A stretch of DNA of 64,000 nt from Clostridium_AW malenominatum (lineage in GTDB: Bacteria; Bacillota; Clostridia; Clostridiales; Clostridiaceae): NCBI RefSeq assembly GCF_039521365.1, contig NZ_BAAACF010000001.1, positions 930,001 through 994,000 of the forward strand. The letters run 5' to 3'. Of the stretch, positions 34,583-43,889 are shown piece by piece. Position 1 is the stretch's first letter; the number at the start of each line of letters is the position of its first letter. A program made the position numbers and the translations under genes. The notes under the pieces are model-generated. The model made no database searches. It saw only the letters and a program-made list of their open reading frames with translations, and was not told the DNA's origin.

Positions 34583-35278
34583 ATGAAAAAAATATTAATA
34601 GTTGAAGATGACCCAAGCATTGCAGAACTTGAAAGAGATTATTTAGAGGTTGCGGGCTTTGAAGTAAAAATATGTATGGATGGGGTTTGTGCTTTAAATG
34701 AAATAAAACAAAATGAATATAATCTGATAATCTTAGATATTATGCTTCCTAAGATCGATGGTTTGGATATTCTGAGGACTATCAGTGAAAATAAGGATAT
34801 CCCCGTTTTAATAGTTTCTGCTAAAAAAGAAGAAATCGATAAAATAAAAGGATTAAGCCTTGGGGCTGATGATTATATAACTAAGCCTTTTAGTCCTGGA
34901 GAGCTAGTGGCTAGGGTTAAGTCACACCTTCAAAATTATGAGAGAATGAGAAATAAGTTTTCCAACAAGCCAAGAGAGAAAAATATAGTTATCAGAGGAC
35001 TTGAAATACTTAAAGACTCGAGACAGGTGTTTATAAATGGGAAAGAGGTTACTCTAACACAAAAGGAATTTGAATTGTTATATGTTATGGCTCAAAGCCC
35101 TAATAGGGTTTTTGGGAAAGATGAGCTATTTGAGAGAATTTGGGGTCTTGATTCCCTTGGAAATAGCGAGACCGTTACAGTGCACGTTAGAAAAATAAGA
35201 GAAAAAATTGAAGCAAACCCATCAGAACCACAGTATATTGAAACTCTATGGGGAGTTGGATATAGGGTTAAAGTATAG
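34583..35278 (+). CDS. OmpR-family response regulator
   Basis: The product is 231 residues. The receiver domain has the acidic pair in VEDDPSI, phosphoacceptor Asp52 in LIILDIMLPKIDG and the conserved Lys in YITKPFSPGEL; a winged-helix DNA-binding domain follows from about residue 135 (ETVTVHVRKIREKIEAN). I chose ATG 34583 after TTGGAGG (34565-34571); the TTG at 34565 is part of that site. It probably controls the exporter genes upstream. Confidence 0.94.
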   Translation: MKKILIVEDDPSIAELERDYLEVAGFEVKICMDGVCALNEIKQNEYNLIILDIMLPKIDGLDILRTISENKDIPVLIVSAKKEEIDKIKGLSLGADDYITKPFSPGELVARVKSHLQNYERMRNKFSNKPREKNIVIRGLEILKDSRQVFINGKEVTLTQKEFELLYVMAQSPNRVFGKDELFERIWGLDSLGNSETVTVHVRKIREKIEANPSEPQYIETLWGVGYRVKV

Positions 35279-35312
35279 CGACAGGTTTTATATACCTGTC
35301 GCTTTTATTTTT
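35277..35312 (+). terminator. Terminator after response regulator
   Basis: AGCGACAGG pairs with CCTGTCGCT around nine bases, followed by TTTTATTTTT. The stop codon TAG overlaps the first stem base. Confidence 0.9.
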
Positions 35313-35324
35313 CAAAAGTAGTTT

Positions 35325-35558
35325 TTATTTATTTATTCCAATTTTTTCATTTATTGCTTCATCTTTAATTTCGCTTCTCATACCCTCAAGGGCATCTAAT
35401 CTTCTTTCGTTTTTTTCTTCTAAGGAATTTTTCATTTTGTTATCTTCAGTTTTTGCAATGGTTTCTTCTGTAAGTCTATAGTTTTCTATAGTATTGCTGA
35501 TATTATATTGGATTTTCTCTACGTTATCTCTTCTATCATCTGGTTTGTTTTTGCTCAT
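35325..35558 (-). CDS. tlp: Small acid-soluble spore protein Tlp
   Basis: The 77-residue product is Tlp: PDDRRDNVEKIQ near the start, NTIENYRLTEE in the middle and EEKNERRLDALEGMRSEIKDE near the end match the Bacillus protein closely. It is a DNA-associated spore-core protein made late in the forespore, normally under a sigma-G promoter, though I cannot point to clear elements. AAGGAGATG precedes ATG 35558. It supports assignment to a spore-former. Confidence 0.93.
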   Translation of the reverse strand: MSKNKPDDRRDNVEKIQYNISNTIENYRLTEETIAKTEDNKMKNSLEEKNERRLDALEGMRSEIKDEAINEKIGINK

Positions 35559-35719
35559 AATTCCACATCTCCTTATCTCTACAAAAGTTATATAAGGTAT
35601 TAAGAAATACCTTCAGAATTATTATTCTACAAAAGATATTTATTATTCCACTCTATTTTTGCTAAATATCTGTATTAATAATATGAATTTTTCAAATAGT
35701 ATATATTAAGTTGTTTACC

Positions 35720-35747
35720 TTGAAAAGGAGATATGGTACAATATAAA
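35720..35747 (+). promoter_or_regulatory. Promoter of DUF438 protein gene
   Basis: TTGAAA at 35720-35725 and TATAAA at 35742-35747 have a 16-base spacer, and the Fur box lies just after the -10. Confidence 0.6.
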
Positions 35748-35753
35748 TATAAA

Positions 35754-35768
35754 TGATAATCATTATCA
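35754..35768. promoter_or_regulatory. Fur box
   Basis: TGATAATCATTATCA is a perfect 7-1-7 inverted repeat, the core of the Fur consensus. It sits next to the -10 element, so iron-replete repression of the gene at 35801 is expected. Confidence 0.88.
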
Positions 35769-35800
35769 ATTAATCCTAGATAAGAGAAAGGAGAATTTCT

Positions 35801-37570
35801 ATGAAAAAAGATATAACTTATATAACTATAGATGGTAGAGGTGAGCATGACTCCTTTAGAGATTGTGTTACTAAAACCTTGGAGACTTTAAAACCTAATG
35901 AGGGAATACATGTGATTAAAGACTTCGAGCCCTTTCCAATGTATAAAATGATGGAGGCAAAGGGTTTTGATAAATATGTTGAAAAAATAAGTGACGAAGA
36001 ATACCATGCTTACTTTTTTCCTTCCAATGACTTGGGGAATATTGAAATGAATAGTCACTTAAATAATATAGATAATTCAAAAATTAAAAAGATGCTGGAT
36101 ATAAAGCTTGATTATCTTAACAATGTGATTACCTTAGAAGAGGCTAAAAAGAAGATGTCTTCTTCTTTTCATAAGGTAACTGCAGAAGAGTTTGCTATAG
36201 CTGAACAACATATGCAATCCTTTGGAATATCAGATGATGTTTTGGCAGAAAGAATGGATGAAATATTAGAAATATATGAAGGTATATTAGTTTCAACAAA
36301 GTTAAATCTACCTAAAGGCCATCCTATAAGAACTTACCAGGATGAGAATTTAGAAATTACAAATGTTCTTAATGATATGGATGAGATGCTAAATAAAAAA
36401 TTTATAAAGAATCAATGGCTAGAAATATATGATAAGCTTAGTGAATATAACATACATTTAAGTAGAAAACAAAATCAATTATTTTCTGCTTTAGAAAGAA
36501 AGGGTTTCGATAAACCTTCAAAGGTAATGTGGACTCTTGATAATAATATTAAATCTGCAATAAGCAAGTCAAAAGCTTTGCTTGAAGATAACAAAGATGA
36601 AGAGTTCTTGGAATTACAAAAAGAAGTTATAGAAATGATTAAGGATATGATAGTAAAAGAAAATGAGATACTTTTCCCTACTTCCATGGAACTTTTGACT
36701 GAAGAGGACTTTGTAAAAATGAGGATAGGGGATGATGAAATTGGGTACTGCCTTATAGATAGTCCCCCAGCTTTCAACAAGCCTGAGTCTGGAGTTGTGA
36801 ATACCAGTGAGGTCAGCTCAGAATTATTAAAAGATTTAACAGAAGTTCTAAATAAGCATGGAATAATATCAAAATCTAAGGAAAGTGAAGAGTTAAATGT
36901 TAGCCAAGGGCTTCTAACCTTAGAGCGAATTAACCTTATTTTTAAGCATTTGCCAATGGACTTATCCTATGTGGATGAAAATGAAATTGTAAAGTTTTAT
37001 AGTGACACAAAACATAGGATTTTCCCTAGAAGCGCAGGAGTTATAGGAAGAAAGGTTCAGAATTGTCACCCTCGTGAAAGTGTTGATACTGTAGAAAAAA
37101 TAATTGAAGCTTTTAGAAATGGTGAACAAAGTGAGGCAGAATTTTGGCTTGAAATAGGAGGAAAGTTTATCTACATTATATATAATGCAGTTAGAGATGA
37201 AAATGGTAACTTTAAGGGCGTACTAGAAATGATGCAAGATGTGACTCACATAAGAAGTCTAACAGGAAGTCAGCGTTTATTAACTTGGGATAATAGTTCA
37301 AAATCAAAGCCCAAAGAAGAAATAGTATTAAAAGAAAATGAATTTGGAATTAATGCTGATACAAAAATTGGAGAGTTAATTGAAAAATATCCCTATTTAA
37401 AGGAACATATAGTTTCATTATCGCCAAAGTTTCAAAAACTAAACAATCCAGTATTATTTAAAACTATGACTAGCTTTGCTACTTTAGGCATGGTTAGCGA
37501 CCGTGGCAATTTAAAAGTTGAAGAAATAATAGAAAGTTTGGTAAATATAATTAGAGATAAATCTAATTAA
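35801..37570 (+). CDS. DUF2249-DUF438-hemerythrin-PAS-DUF1858 protein
   Basis: The 589-residue product has an N-terminal DUF2249 domain (about 35-72, IHVIKDFEPFPMYKMMEAKG), DUF438 (about 90-160, ITLEEAKKKMSSSFHKVT), a hemerythrin-like bundle (about 170-310), a PAS domain (about 380-490, HRIFPRSAGVIGRKVQNCHP) and a C-terminal DUF1858 (about 520-585). Some hemerythrin ligands are hard to place; His is clear only in KGHPIRTY. This architecture is common in clostridia and is thought to sense or handle iron, NO or oxygen stress. The Fur box fits an iron-linked role. AAAGGAGAA precedes ATG 35801. Confidence 0.85.
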   Translation: MKKDITYITIDGRGEHDSFRDCVTKTLETLKPNEGIHVIKDFEPFPMYKMMEAKGFDKYVEKISDEEYHAYFFPSNDLGNIEMNSHLNNIDNSKIKKMLDIKLDYLNNVITLEEAKKKMSSSFHKVTAEEFAIAEQHMQSFGISDDVLAERMDEILEIYEGILVSTKLNLPKGHPIRTYQDENLEITNVLNDMDEMLNKKFIKNQWLEIYDKLSEYNIHLSRKQNQLFSALERKGFDKPSKVMWTLDNNIKSAISKSKALLEDNKDEEFLELQKEVIEMIKDMIVKENEILFPTSMELLTEEDFVKMRIGDDEIGYCLIDSPPAFNKPESGVVNTSEVSSELLKDLTEVLNKHGIISKSKESEELNVSQGLLTLERINLIFKHLPMDLSYVDENEIVKFYSDTKHRIFPRSAGVIGRKVQNCHPRESVDTVEKIIEAFRNGEQSEAEFWLEIGGKFIYIIYNAVRDENGNFKGVLEMMQDVTHIRSLTGSQRLLTWDNSSKSKPKEEIVLKENEFGINADTKIGELIEKYPYLKEHIVSLSPKFQKLNNPVLFKTMTSFATLGMVSDRGNLKVEEIIESLVNIIRDKSN

Positions 37571-37577
37571 AACTTAT

Positions 37578-37606
37578 AAAAGTTCATCTAATAGATGGGC
37601 TTTTTT
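37578..37606 (+). terminator. Terminator after DUF438 protein gene
   Basis: AAAAGTTCATCT pairs with AGATGGGCTTTT (one G-U) around AAT, followed by six T. Confidence 0.75.
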
Positions 37607-37740
37607 ATTTGTGGATAGTTACAATTGGGAATAATTACATAAAAAAATGTGCAGAATTTACTAAATAACCATTATATAGTTACGATAATAATGTATTATA
37701 ATGTCATTATTTGACGAAATCTATTTAATGGGGTGGTAAA

Positions 37741-39438
37741 ATGTCTATATCAAAATTTATTAAATTAACTAGTTCAATATTCATTACCTTGCTATTAATA
37801 ATAGCGGTCAATACATATTTGTTAAACAAAAATTTTGCTAATGAGAGAGTTGCTGTTAAAAGGCAAGCAGAATTTAAACAATTAGGTATAGACTTGGTTA
37901 ATTCATCAGACTACTTAACCAATGAAGTGAGAAGTTATGTTCAATTTGGGAATAAAAAACATTACGATAACTATTGGAGAGAGGTAAAAGAGACTAAAAC
38001 ACGAGATAGAGTAGTAGAAAAATTAAAGGAACTAAATGCACCTGAGGAAGAATTAGATTTAATTGAGGAGGCTAAGAAAAATTCTGACAATTTAGTAATT
38101 ATTGAAGATGAAGCAATGAAGGCTGTAGAAAATAAGGACTTTGAAAAAGCGAGAACTTTATTGTTTGATGAAAGTTATGATAAGCATAAGAGTGAAATTA
38201 TGCAACCTATTGATGAGTTTATAAATAAAATGAATACCAGAGCAGAAAATGAAACTAGTAAAATGAAAAAAGCTTTAGATATAAGTATAATTACCACTAA
38301 TGCGTTATTGGGTGTATTGGGTGTATTTTTAATGATTACATTTTTGATATTAGGAAGAAAAATCTCTAATTTGAATGAGATATCAAAGAGATTAAGTGAA
38401 TTAGCAGATAATGAGGGAGATTTGACTTCTAAAATAATGATTAATAGTAATGATGAAATTGGAATAATAGCTAATTCTTATAATAAAATGATAGAAAGTT
38501 TAAGAAATTTAATAAAAGAAATAACACATACAACGGACCAGGTATTAAGTGGCTCTGTTGAATTAAATTCTACTATAGAAGAAATAACCCTTGATATTAA
38601 AACTGTAAATGAACTTACTAAGCAAATATCCCAAGGTACAGAAGATTTAAGTTCTAGCACAGAAGAAATTAACGCCTCATCAGAAGAAATTAACTCTACT
38701 ATGAATGAACTTGTAAATAGAGCTAAAGAAACAGATGATTCAGCAGAAATCATTAAAGAAAGAGCTATAAAAATAAAAGATAAGGCGGTAAAAGCTCTAG
38801 AAAATGGTAATAAGGTTTATAGTGAAAAAGAAGTAAACATAGTTAAAGCTATGGAAGAGGGCAAAATAGTTGGAGAAATTAGGATAATGGCTGACTCCAT
38901 AGCAAGTATAGCAGAACAAACAAACTTATTAGCGCTAAATGCGGCCATTGAAGCTGCAAGAGCTGGGGAGGTAGGAAAGGGTTTTGCAGTAGTTGCTGAT
39001 GAAATAAGAAAATTAGCAGAACAGTCCTCTGTATCAGTATCCAGCATACAAAATATAGTTAGTCGTATAGAGAAGGCATTTAAAAATATGTCAGATAGCG
39101 GAAAGGAATTGCTTGATTTTATGCTATATAATGTTAAGCCAGATTATGAGTTTTTGGCAGAAACAGGTGAACAGTATGAAAAAGATGCTGATTTAATAAA
39201 GGTAATGTCTAAAGAAACATCTACATCAATGACTTTAACCATGGAATCAATGATGCAGGTTAATAAAGCTATAGAAAATGTGTCAGCAACGGCAGAGGAA
39301 GCAGCGGCGGGCTCTGAAGAAATTTTAGCTAATGTAGAACAAACAACTATGCATATGAATAGTATAGTAAAATCATCACAATACCAGTCTGATATGGTAA
39401 AGAAACTTAGAGAAATGATAATAAAATTCAAGATTTAA
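37741..39438 (+). CDS. Methyl-accepting chemotaxis protein
   Basis: The product is 565 residues. Helices at about 9-28 and 185-207 bound an extracellular helical sensor rich in charged residues. A HAMP domain follows, then the signalling hairpin with the tip IAEQTNLLALNAAIEAARAGE. After the tip, a clostridial-type insert contains LLDFMLYNVKPDYEFL and EKDADL. It has no chemotaxis gene beside it, so it joins a cluster elsewhere. GGGGTGG precedes ATG 37741. The ligand is unknown. Confidence 0.93.
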   Translation: MSISKFIKLTSSIFITLLLIIAVNTYLLNKNFANERVAVKRQAEFKQLGIDLVNSSDYLTNEVRSYVQFGNKKHYDNYWREVKETKTRDRVVEKLKELNAPEEELDLIEEAKKNSDNLVIIEDEAMKAVENKDFEKARTLLFDESYDKHKSEIMQPIDEFINKMNTRAENETSKMKKALDISIITTNALLGVLGVFLMITFLILGRKISNLNEISKRLSELADNEGDLTSKIMINSNDEIGIIANSYNKMIESLRNLIKEITHTTDQVLSGSVELNSTIEEITLDIKTVNELTKQISQGTEDLSSSTEEINASSEEINSTMNELVNRAKETDDSAEIIKERAIKIKDKAVKALENGNKVYSEKEVNIVKAMEEGKIVGEIRIMADSIASIAEQTNLLALNAAIEAARAGEVGKGFAVVADEIRKLAEQSSVSVSSIQNIVSRIEKAFKNMSDSGKELLDFMLYNVKPDYEFLAETGEQYEKDADLIKVMSKETSTSMTLTMESMMQVNKAIENVSATAEEAAAGSEEILANVEQTTMHMNSIVKSSQYQSDMVKKLREMIIKFKI

Positions 39439-39454
39439 TATAAATAGTAACTAT

Positions 39455-39495
39455 AAGTTTACCTCGTGGAGTGAATCTAGGGGTAGACTTTTTGA
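39455..39495 (+). terminator. Terminator after chemoreceptor gene
   Basis: AAGTTTACC pairs with GGTAGACTT (one G-U), and a T-rich tail follows. Confidence 0.7.
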
Positions 39496-39558
39496 TTTTA
39501 AAAATATTTTTTCAAAACCTATTATAAAATATGGAAATATAGTATATAATATAATATA

Positions 39559-39572
39559 CGAACTAATGTTCT
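39559..39572. promoter_or_regulatory. LexA/SOS box
   Basis: CGAACTAATGTTCT fits the Gram-positive LexA consensus CGAACN4GTTCG except the last base. It lies 9 bases after TATAAT (39545-39550), so it would cover the transcription start of the polymerase gene. Confidence 0.8.
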
Positions 39573-39586
39573 TGAGGTGATTTATT

Positions 39587-40837
39587 ATGAGTAGATTAAT
39601 TTTTCATATCGATGTTAATTCCGCTTATCTTTCTTGGGAAGCGGCATATAGGCTTCAACAAGGAGAAGAATTGGATTTAAGAACAATTCCATCAGTAGTA
39701 GGTGGTAATGAGGAAAGTAGGCATGGGATTGTATTGGCAAAATCAATGCCTGCTAAGAAGTTTAATATAAAGACAGGAGAAACTTTGTATAATGCTAGAA
39801 TGAAGTGCCCAGATATAGTGGTTGTACCACCAAGGTACTCCCTTTACATGAAATGTAGTTCATCTATGCATCAGATATTACAAGAATATACTCCTCAAAT
39901 TCAAAAATTCAGTGTAGATGAAAGTTTTTTAGATTTTTCTAATATGGAGCATTTATATCCAGACTATATGAAACTTGCTGAAACCATAAAAGAGAGAATA
40001 AAAAAGGAGTTAGGGTTTACAGTAAACATAGGAATATCAAGCAATAAACTCCTTGCGAAGGTGGCCTCGGATTTAAAGAAGCCTGATAAAATTATTACTT
40101 TATTCCCTCAGGAGATAAAGGATAAGATGTGGCCACTTCCCGTTGAAGATTTGTTCATGGTAGGTAGAGCCACAGCGCCCAAACTACATAAGATAAACAT
40201 CAACACCATAGGCGATTTAGCCAACTATGATGTTAATATACTAAGGGACATTTTTAAGAGTCATGGTGAATTGATATGGAATTATGCCAATGGTATAGAT
40301 GATTCAGAAGTGAGAAGGAGCAACTATATACAGATGAAGGGTATAGGAAATTCTACAACAACAGCTTTTGATGTTTTGGATAGAGAAATAGCGCATAAGA
40401 TATTGTTATCTTTATGCGAAACGGTAAGTATGAGGCTAAGAGATTCCTGTAACTGCTGCACTGTAGTTTCCGTAAGCATAAGAGGTTCTGACCTAATTTC
40501 CTATTCGAGACAGAAGAAGTTAAATACAGCTACGGACTCTACTAGAAAAATATATGAAGTAGCTTCCTATTTATTTGATAATGTGTGGAAGGGTAATCCA
40601 ATAAGGCATTTAGGGGTTCATATAACGGATTTTTGTAATAATGACTACCATCAATATTCTTTACTAGATACATTTAATTATGATAAGAATAGAAAGCTAG
40701 ATAAGGTAGTTGATGAGATTAGGTTAAGATTTGGCAATAAATCCATTGTGAGGTCATGCTTTCTTCATTCTGGTTTAAGTTCCATGTGTGGAGGAATAGG
40801 AGAAGAAGACTATCCTTTAATGAGTTCTATGTTATAA
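39587..40837 (+). CDS. Y-family DNA polymerase (DinB/UvrX-like)
   Basis: The product is 416 residues and is a translesion polymerase. Asp9 in HIDVNSAYLSW, and Asp111 and Glu112 in FSVDESFLD, form the two-metal site. NIGISSNKLLAKVAS and the thumb motif FMVGRATAPKL are present, with the little-finger domain at the C-terminus. The wording is nearer to the UvrX/YqjW group than to standard DinB. A LexA box upstream implies DNA-damage induction. GAGGTG precedes ATG 39587, and a small conserved partner gene follows by 17 bases. Confidence 0.92.
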   Translation: MSRLIFHIDVNSAYLSWEAAYRLQQGEELDLRTIPSVVGGNEESRHGIVLAKSMPAKKFNIKTGETLYNARMKCPDIVVVPPRYSLYMKCSSSMHQILQEYTPQIQKFSVDESFLDFSNMEHLYPDYMKLAETIKERIKKELGFTVNIGISSNKLLAKVASDLKKPDKIITLFPQEIKDKMWPLPVEDLFMVGRATAPKLHKININTIGDLANYDVNILRDIFKSHGELIWNYANGIDDSEVRRSNYIQMKGIGNSTTTAFDVLDREIAHKILLSLCETVSMRLRDSCNCCTVVSVSIRGSDLISYSRQKKLNTATDSTRKIYEVASYLFDNVWKGNPIRHLGVHITDFCNNDYHQYSLLDTFNYDKNRKLDKVVDEIRLRFGNKSIVRSCFLHSGLSSMCGGIGEEDYPLMSSML

Positions 40838-40854
40838 GGGAAGGTGGTATTATA

Positions 40855-41118
40855 ATGAAAATTGTAGCACGTCCAATTGAGGTAGTTTCTTATACTGATA
40901 ACAAAGGTGATGTGAGGCCTTTGAAATTTAGGCTTCAAACAGAGAATGAAACAGAAATGGTAATAAAAGTAGATAAAATTATTAGTAGGGAAATTGAAAA
41001 ATTAGCAGGAAATCCAATGCTCTTGTTTAGATGTCAAAGTTTAATAGATAATGTGCAAAAGCAGTTTGAGGTTAAATATGAACTACAAACTTGCAAATGG
41101 ATGTTATATAAAATTTAG
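40855..41118 (+). CDS. Small protein paired with Y-family polymerase
   Basis: The product is about 87 residues, soluble and mixed alpha/beta (MKIVARPIEVVSYTDNKGDV at the start). I recognise no named family, but a small gene of this size often follows such polymerases in Firmicutes. ATG 40855 has GGGAAGGTGG upstream; the in-frame ATG at 40756 lies inside the polymerase gene. It should share the SOS promoter and may modulate the polymerase. Confidence 0.7.
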   Translation: MKIVARPIEVVSYTDNKGDVRPLKFRLQTENETEMVIKVDKIISREIEKLAGNPMLLFRCQSLIDNVQKQFEVKYELQTCKWMLYKI

Positions 41119-41159
41119 TAGGATGGGTATATTTATGTTGTTTTAGTTTTGCATATATT

Positions 41160-41204
41160 TAAAGTAAACTAAGGACAGTGAAAACCGTCTCTTAGTTTAC
41201 TTTA
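41160..41204. terminator. Bidirectional terminator between polymerase partner and asparaginase
   Basis: TAAAGTAAACTAAG pairs exactly with CTTAGTTTACTTTA across a loop. It lies between convergent genes and has T-rich flanks on both strands. Confidence 0.8.
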
Positions 41205-41210
41205 TAGTTA

Positions 41211-42194
41211 TTAATAATAGTTTTTTTCGAAAATATCCTTTAGTTCACATATGCTATTGGTGTATCCAAGAGCAACCATAAGTTTAATTCTCGCTTTATG
41301 TCCATTAAGATTATCTCCGAGTATTACACCCTTTTGGGTAAGCTCTCGTCCAGCGCCTTCATAGCCGTAGTCATCAAGAACCTTTCCCATAAGACATCGT
41401 GAAACTAAAACTACGGGAATATTTTTACTTAAAGCATATTCCACGCCACTGACCATTTTAGGAGGAATATTTCCTCTTCCCATTCCCTCTATAACTATAC
41501 CTTGCGTACCTGAATCTACACAAAATCTTATAAGACGGTCGTCCATACCGCAACCGCATTTTATTATATCCACCTGACTATTAATTTTTTCTACTGGAAT
41601 GTATTGGCTTTTTGTATAACTGTAATAAAAGTATACTTTGTTGTTGTCCACAAAACCAATAGGGCCAAAATCCATGCTTTTAAACGTATCAAGGGTATGT
41701 GTATTGGTTTTGGTAACTTGAGAAGCGGCATGGATTTCATTATTCATAACTACCATAACCCCTCTATTATATGCTTCATCTGATGCGGCGGTATTTACTG
41801 CATCTATTAAGTTAGTAGGGCCGTCCCAACCAAATTGGGAGCTGTTTTTCATAGAACCCACGAAAACTACTGGGTTAGGATATTTATAAGTAAGATCCAC
41901 TAAGTAGGCAGTTTCTTCTAGGGAGTCTGTCCCATGAGTAATTACCACCCCATCATAGCCCTCGGAGGTAACTTTGCTTTTTATTATTTTTGATAGTTCA
42001 AACATTTTTTCGGGAGTCATGTGAGGTCCCGGAAGCATGCCGTAGTTTAAGAAATCTATATTTGCGATTTTTTCAATACCAGGTGTAAGTTTTATAATGT
42101 CGTCCCCTGTAAGTCCGGGCACAGCTGCGTGAGTGGTTTCGCTTTCTTTCATAGCTATTGTTCCGCCAGTAAAAATAATAATAATTTTTTTCAT
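41211..42194 (-). CDS. L-asparaginase
   Basis: This 327-residue enzyme hydrolyses asparagine to aspartate and ammonia. Thr9 and the nucleophile Thr12 lie in FTGGTIA, and Thr89-Asp90 in THGTDS, the same numbering as the E. coli type II enzyme. The Lys in the triad is expected near VTKTNTHTLDTFKS. No signal peptide is seen, so it is probably cytoplasmic. AAAGGAA precedes ATG 42194. Confidence 0.93.
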   Translation of the reverse strand: MKKIIIIFTGGTIAMKESETTHAAVPGLTGDDIIKLTPGIEKIANIDFLNYGMLPGPHMTPEKMFELSKIIKSKVTSEGYDGVVITHGTDSLEETAYLVDLTYKYPNPVVFVGSMKNSSQFGWDGPTNLIDAVNTAASDEAYNRGVMVVMNNEIHAASQVTKTNTHTLDTFKSMDFGPIGFVDNNKVYFYYSYTKSQYIPVEKINSQVDIIKCGCGMDDRLIRFCVDSGTQGIVIEGMGRGNIPPKMVSGVEYALSKNIPVVLVSRCLMGKVLDDYGYEGAGRELTQKGVILGDNLNGHKARIKLMVALGYTNSICELKDIFEKNYY

Positions 42195-42295
42195 TGTCCT
42201 ATTCCTTTCTTCATATATAATATAAAAATATTATTATTAACCCTATTAGTTTAACATCCATAAATTCATGTGTACATGCCTTCTTAAAAAATAAA

Positions 42296-42350
42296 TAAAA
42301 AAATGCGTTAGTGCAATGAATTGATATTTTAAAACTAACGCATTTTATTT
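42296..42350 (-). terminator. Terminator after polyferredoxin gene (hairpin family member)
   Basis: AAATGCGTTAGT (42301-42312) and ACTAACGCATTT (42334-42345) form a perfect 12-bp stem; read on the minus strand, a run of T follows. The arms match those of the element at 29035-29085. Confidence 0.85.
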
Positions 42351-42357
42351 TTTAAAA

Positions 42358-43650
42358 TTATTTTGTAACTAAATTTACAACATGATTATCAATATATTTG
42401 ATTTGCTCTTCTGTAAGACTTCCTTTTTCCTTAAGTATTTTTACAGCGGGTTCAAGAAGATAGGTATCCTCATTTAAATCATAGGGCAATCCTTTATATA
42501 GTGCTACAAATAGCCTTACAGAACCAGTTCCAATTTCATTAGGTAAATTTGCATACTTAGTTTCTAAATCTTTATTTTTAAAGGTTTGGGCTTCCTTTTC
42601 ATCTACTACAAAGGCTTCTACTAAGGCATTAAGGGGGATATCAAAGGATTGGCTCACATTACTAAAACTATAAGAACCTCGTATATCAGCTGGATTAAAT
42701 TCGCCTTTAAACGCCCCTTCTTTAAAGGCAACAGGGACTTTTGAGGATTCGGTTTGCCAAAGGTCTAAGGATTTTGAAACTTCTATACCACCGAAAAACA
42801 ATACTATTAGTGTAAGTGCCATAAATTTTTTATTAATCTTAAATTCAACAGTATTTTTTACAGGACAACTTTCTTCAGAGGTACATTTCATGCAAGCTAT
42901 ACATTGATGTTCTTTGATTATTGAACTACTAGCCACATTGATATTCATTGGGCAAGATTTATTGCAAGCATTACATGATATACAAGTATTTTCATGTCTT
43001 CTTATTTTAAATATCCTAAATTTATTAGTAATTCCTAGGATTGCACCATAAGGGCAGAGATATTTACACCAAGGTCTTTCTATAAATAGTGAATCAATAA
43101 GTACTATTATAAGTATTATAATTCCTCCAAGGGCAACTTCATCAGTCCATAGATGAAATAGTGCTGAATAAGGATCTATGTCCGAAAAAGCAAGCTTTCC
43201 AGTTACAGCTGTGATGTATATTACCCATGCTAAAGCTAAATATCTTAAATATCTAAGGTATTTGTCATATTTATAAGGAATAAATGAATTATATTTTCTT
43301 CCAAGGAGCTTCCTACCTATTTTGCCAATCCATTCTTGTATGGAGCCAAAGGGGCATAGCCATCCGCAGAATACAGCACCAAAAAATGCTGCTACAACTA
43401 ATCCAATAAACATAAGTACAAAGGATGACTCGTGAATTTTTTGAAGTAAGCTTCCTACTGTTATAAATCTATAAATAGATTCAACTCCTCCAAAAGGGCA
43501 TATTGCGTGAAGAGATGCAGAAGGTATAAAAGAGAATCCTCCGCCTTTCTCCGCTAAGGTATGGTTTATTGTAATTAATAATACTACTATAAATAAGATA
43601 ATTTGAGTAATAAGACGTATGTTTGATTTTTTCTTTAACTTCTTATTCAA
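42358..43650 (-). CDS. Polyferredoxin-type 4Fe-4S membrane protein (NapH/CcoG-like)
   Basis: The product is about 430 residues with an N-terminal helix, four more hydrophobic segments up to about residue 210, two CxxxCP motifs (CGWLCPFG and CKYLCPYG), then two soluble 4Fe-4S clusters with CISCNACNKSCP and CIACMKCTSEESCP. A C-terminal domain of about 140 residues has no named match. It probably moves electrons across or along the membrane; the partner is unknown. I chose TTG 43650 after GAGGGAGGAA; the ATG at 43668 lies before that site. Confidence 0.85.
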   Translation of the reverse strand: MNKKLKKKSNIRLITQIILFIVVLLITINHTLAEKGGGFSFIPSASLHAICPFGGVESIYRFITVGSLLQKIHESSFVLMFIGLVVAAFFGAVFCGWLCPFGSIQEWIGKIGRKLLGRKYNSFIPYKYDKYLRYLRYLALAWVIYITAVTGKLAFSDIDPYSALFHLWTDEVALGGIIILIIVLIDSLFIERPWCKYLCPYGAILGITNKFRIFKIRRHENTCISCNACNKSCPMNINVASSSIIKEHQCIACMKCTSEESCPVKNTVEFKINKKFMALTLIVLFFGGIEVSKSLDLWQTESSKVPVAFKEGAFKGEFNPADIRGSYSFSNVSQSFDIPLNALVEAFVVDEKEAQTFKNKDLETKYANLPNEIGTGSVRLFVALYKGLPYDLNEDTYLLEPAVKILKEKGSLTEEQIKYIDNHVVNLVTK

Positions 43651-43889
43651 TTTGATTTCCTCCCTCATTAATTTATTGATAGATTAAGTTTATATTTTAA
43701 ATGTGATAAGTTATTGGTGAAAATGTGAGGGATTTGTGAAAAGTAAAGTTTAATATGTTTTTTAAATTAATTTATTCCTATAATATACCTTATAGTAGCT
43801 AAATAAATATTGATATTACTATGCGGAAAATGTAAAATAATATTAAATGATGTAGAAATATGTAATAAAAATTCAAGGAGGGATAAATT

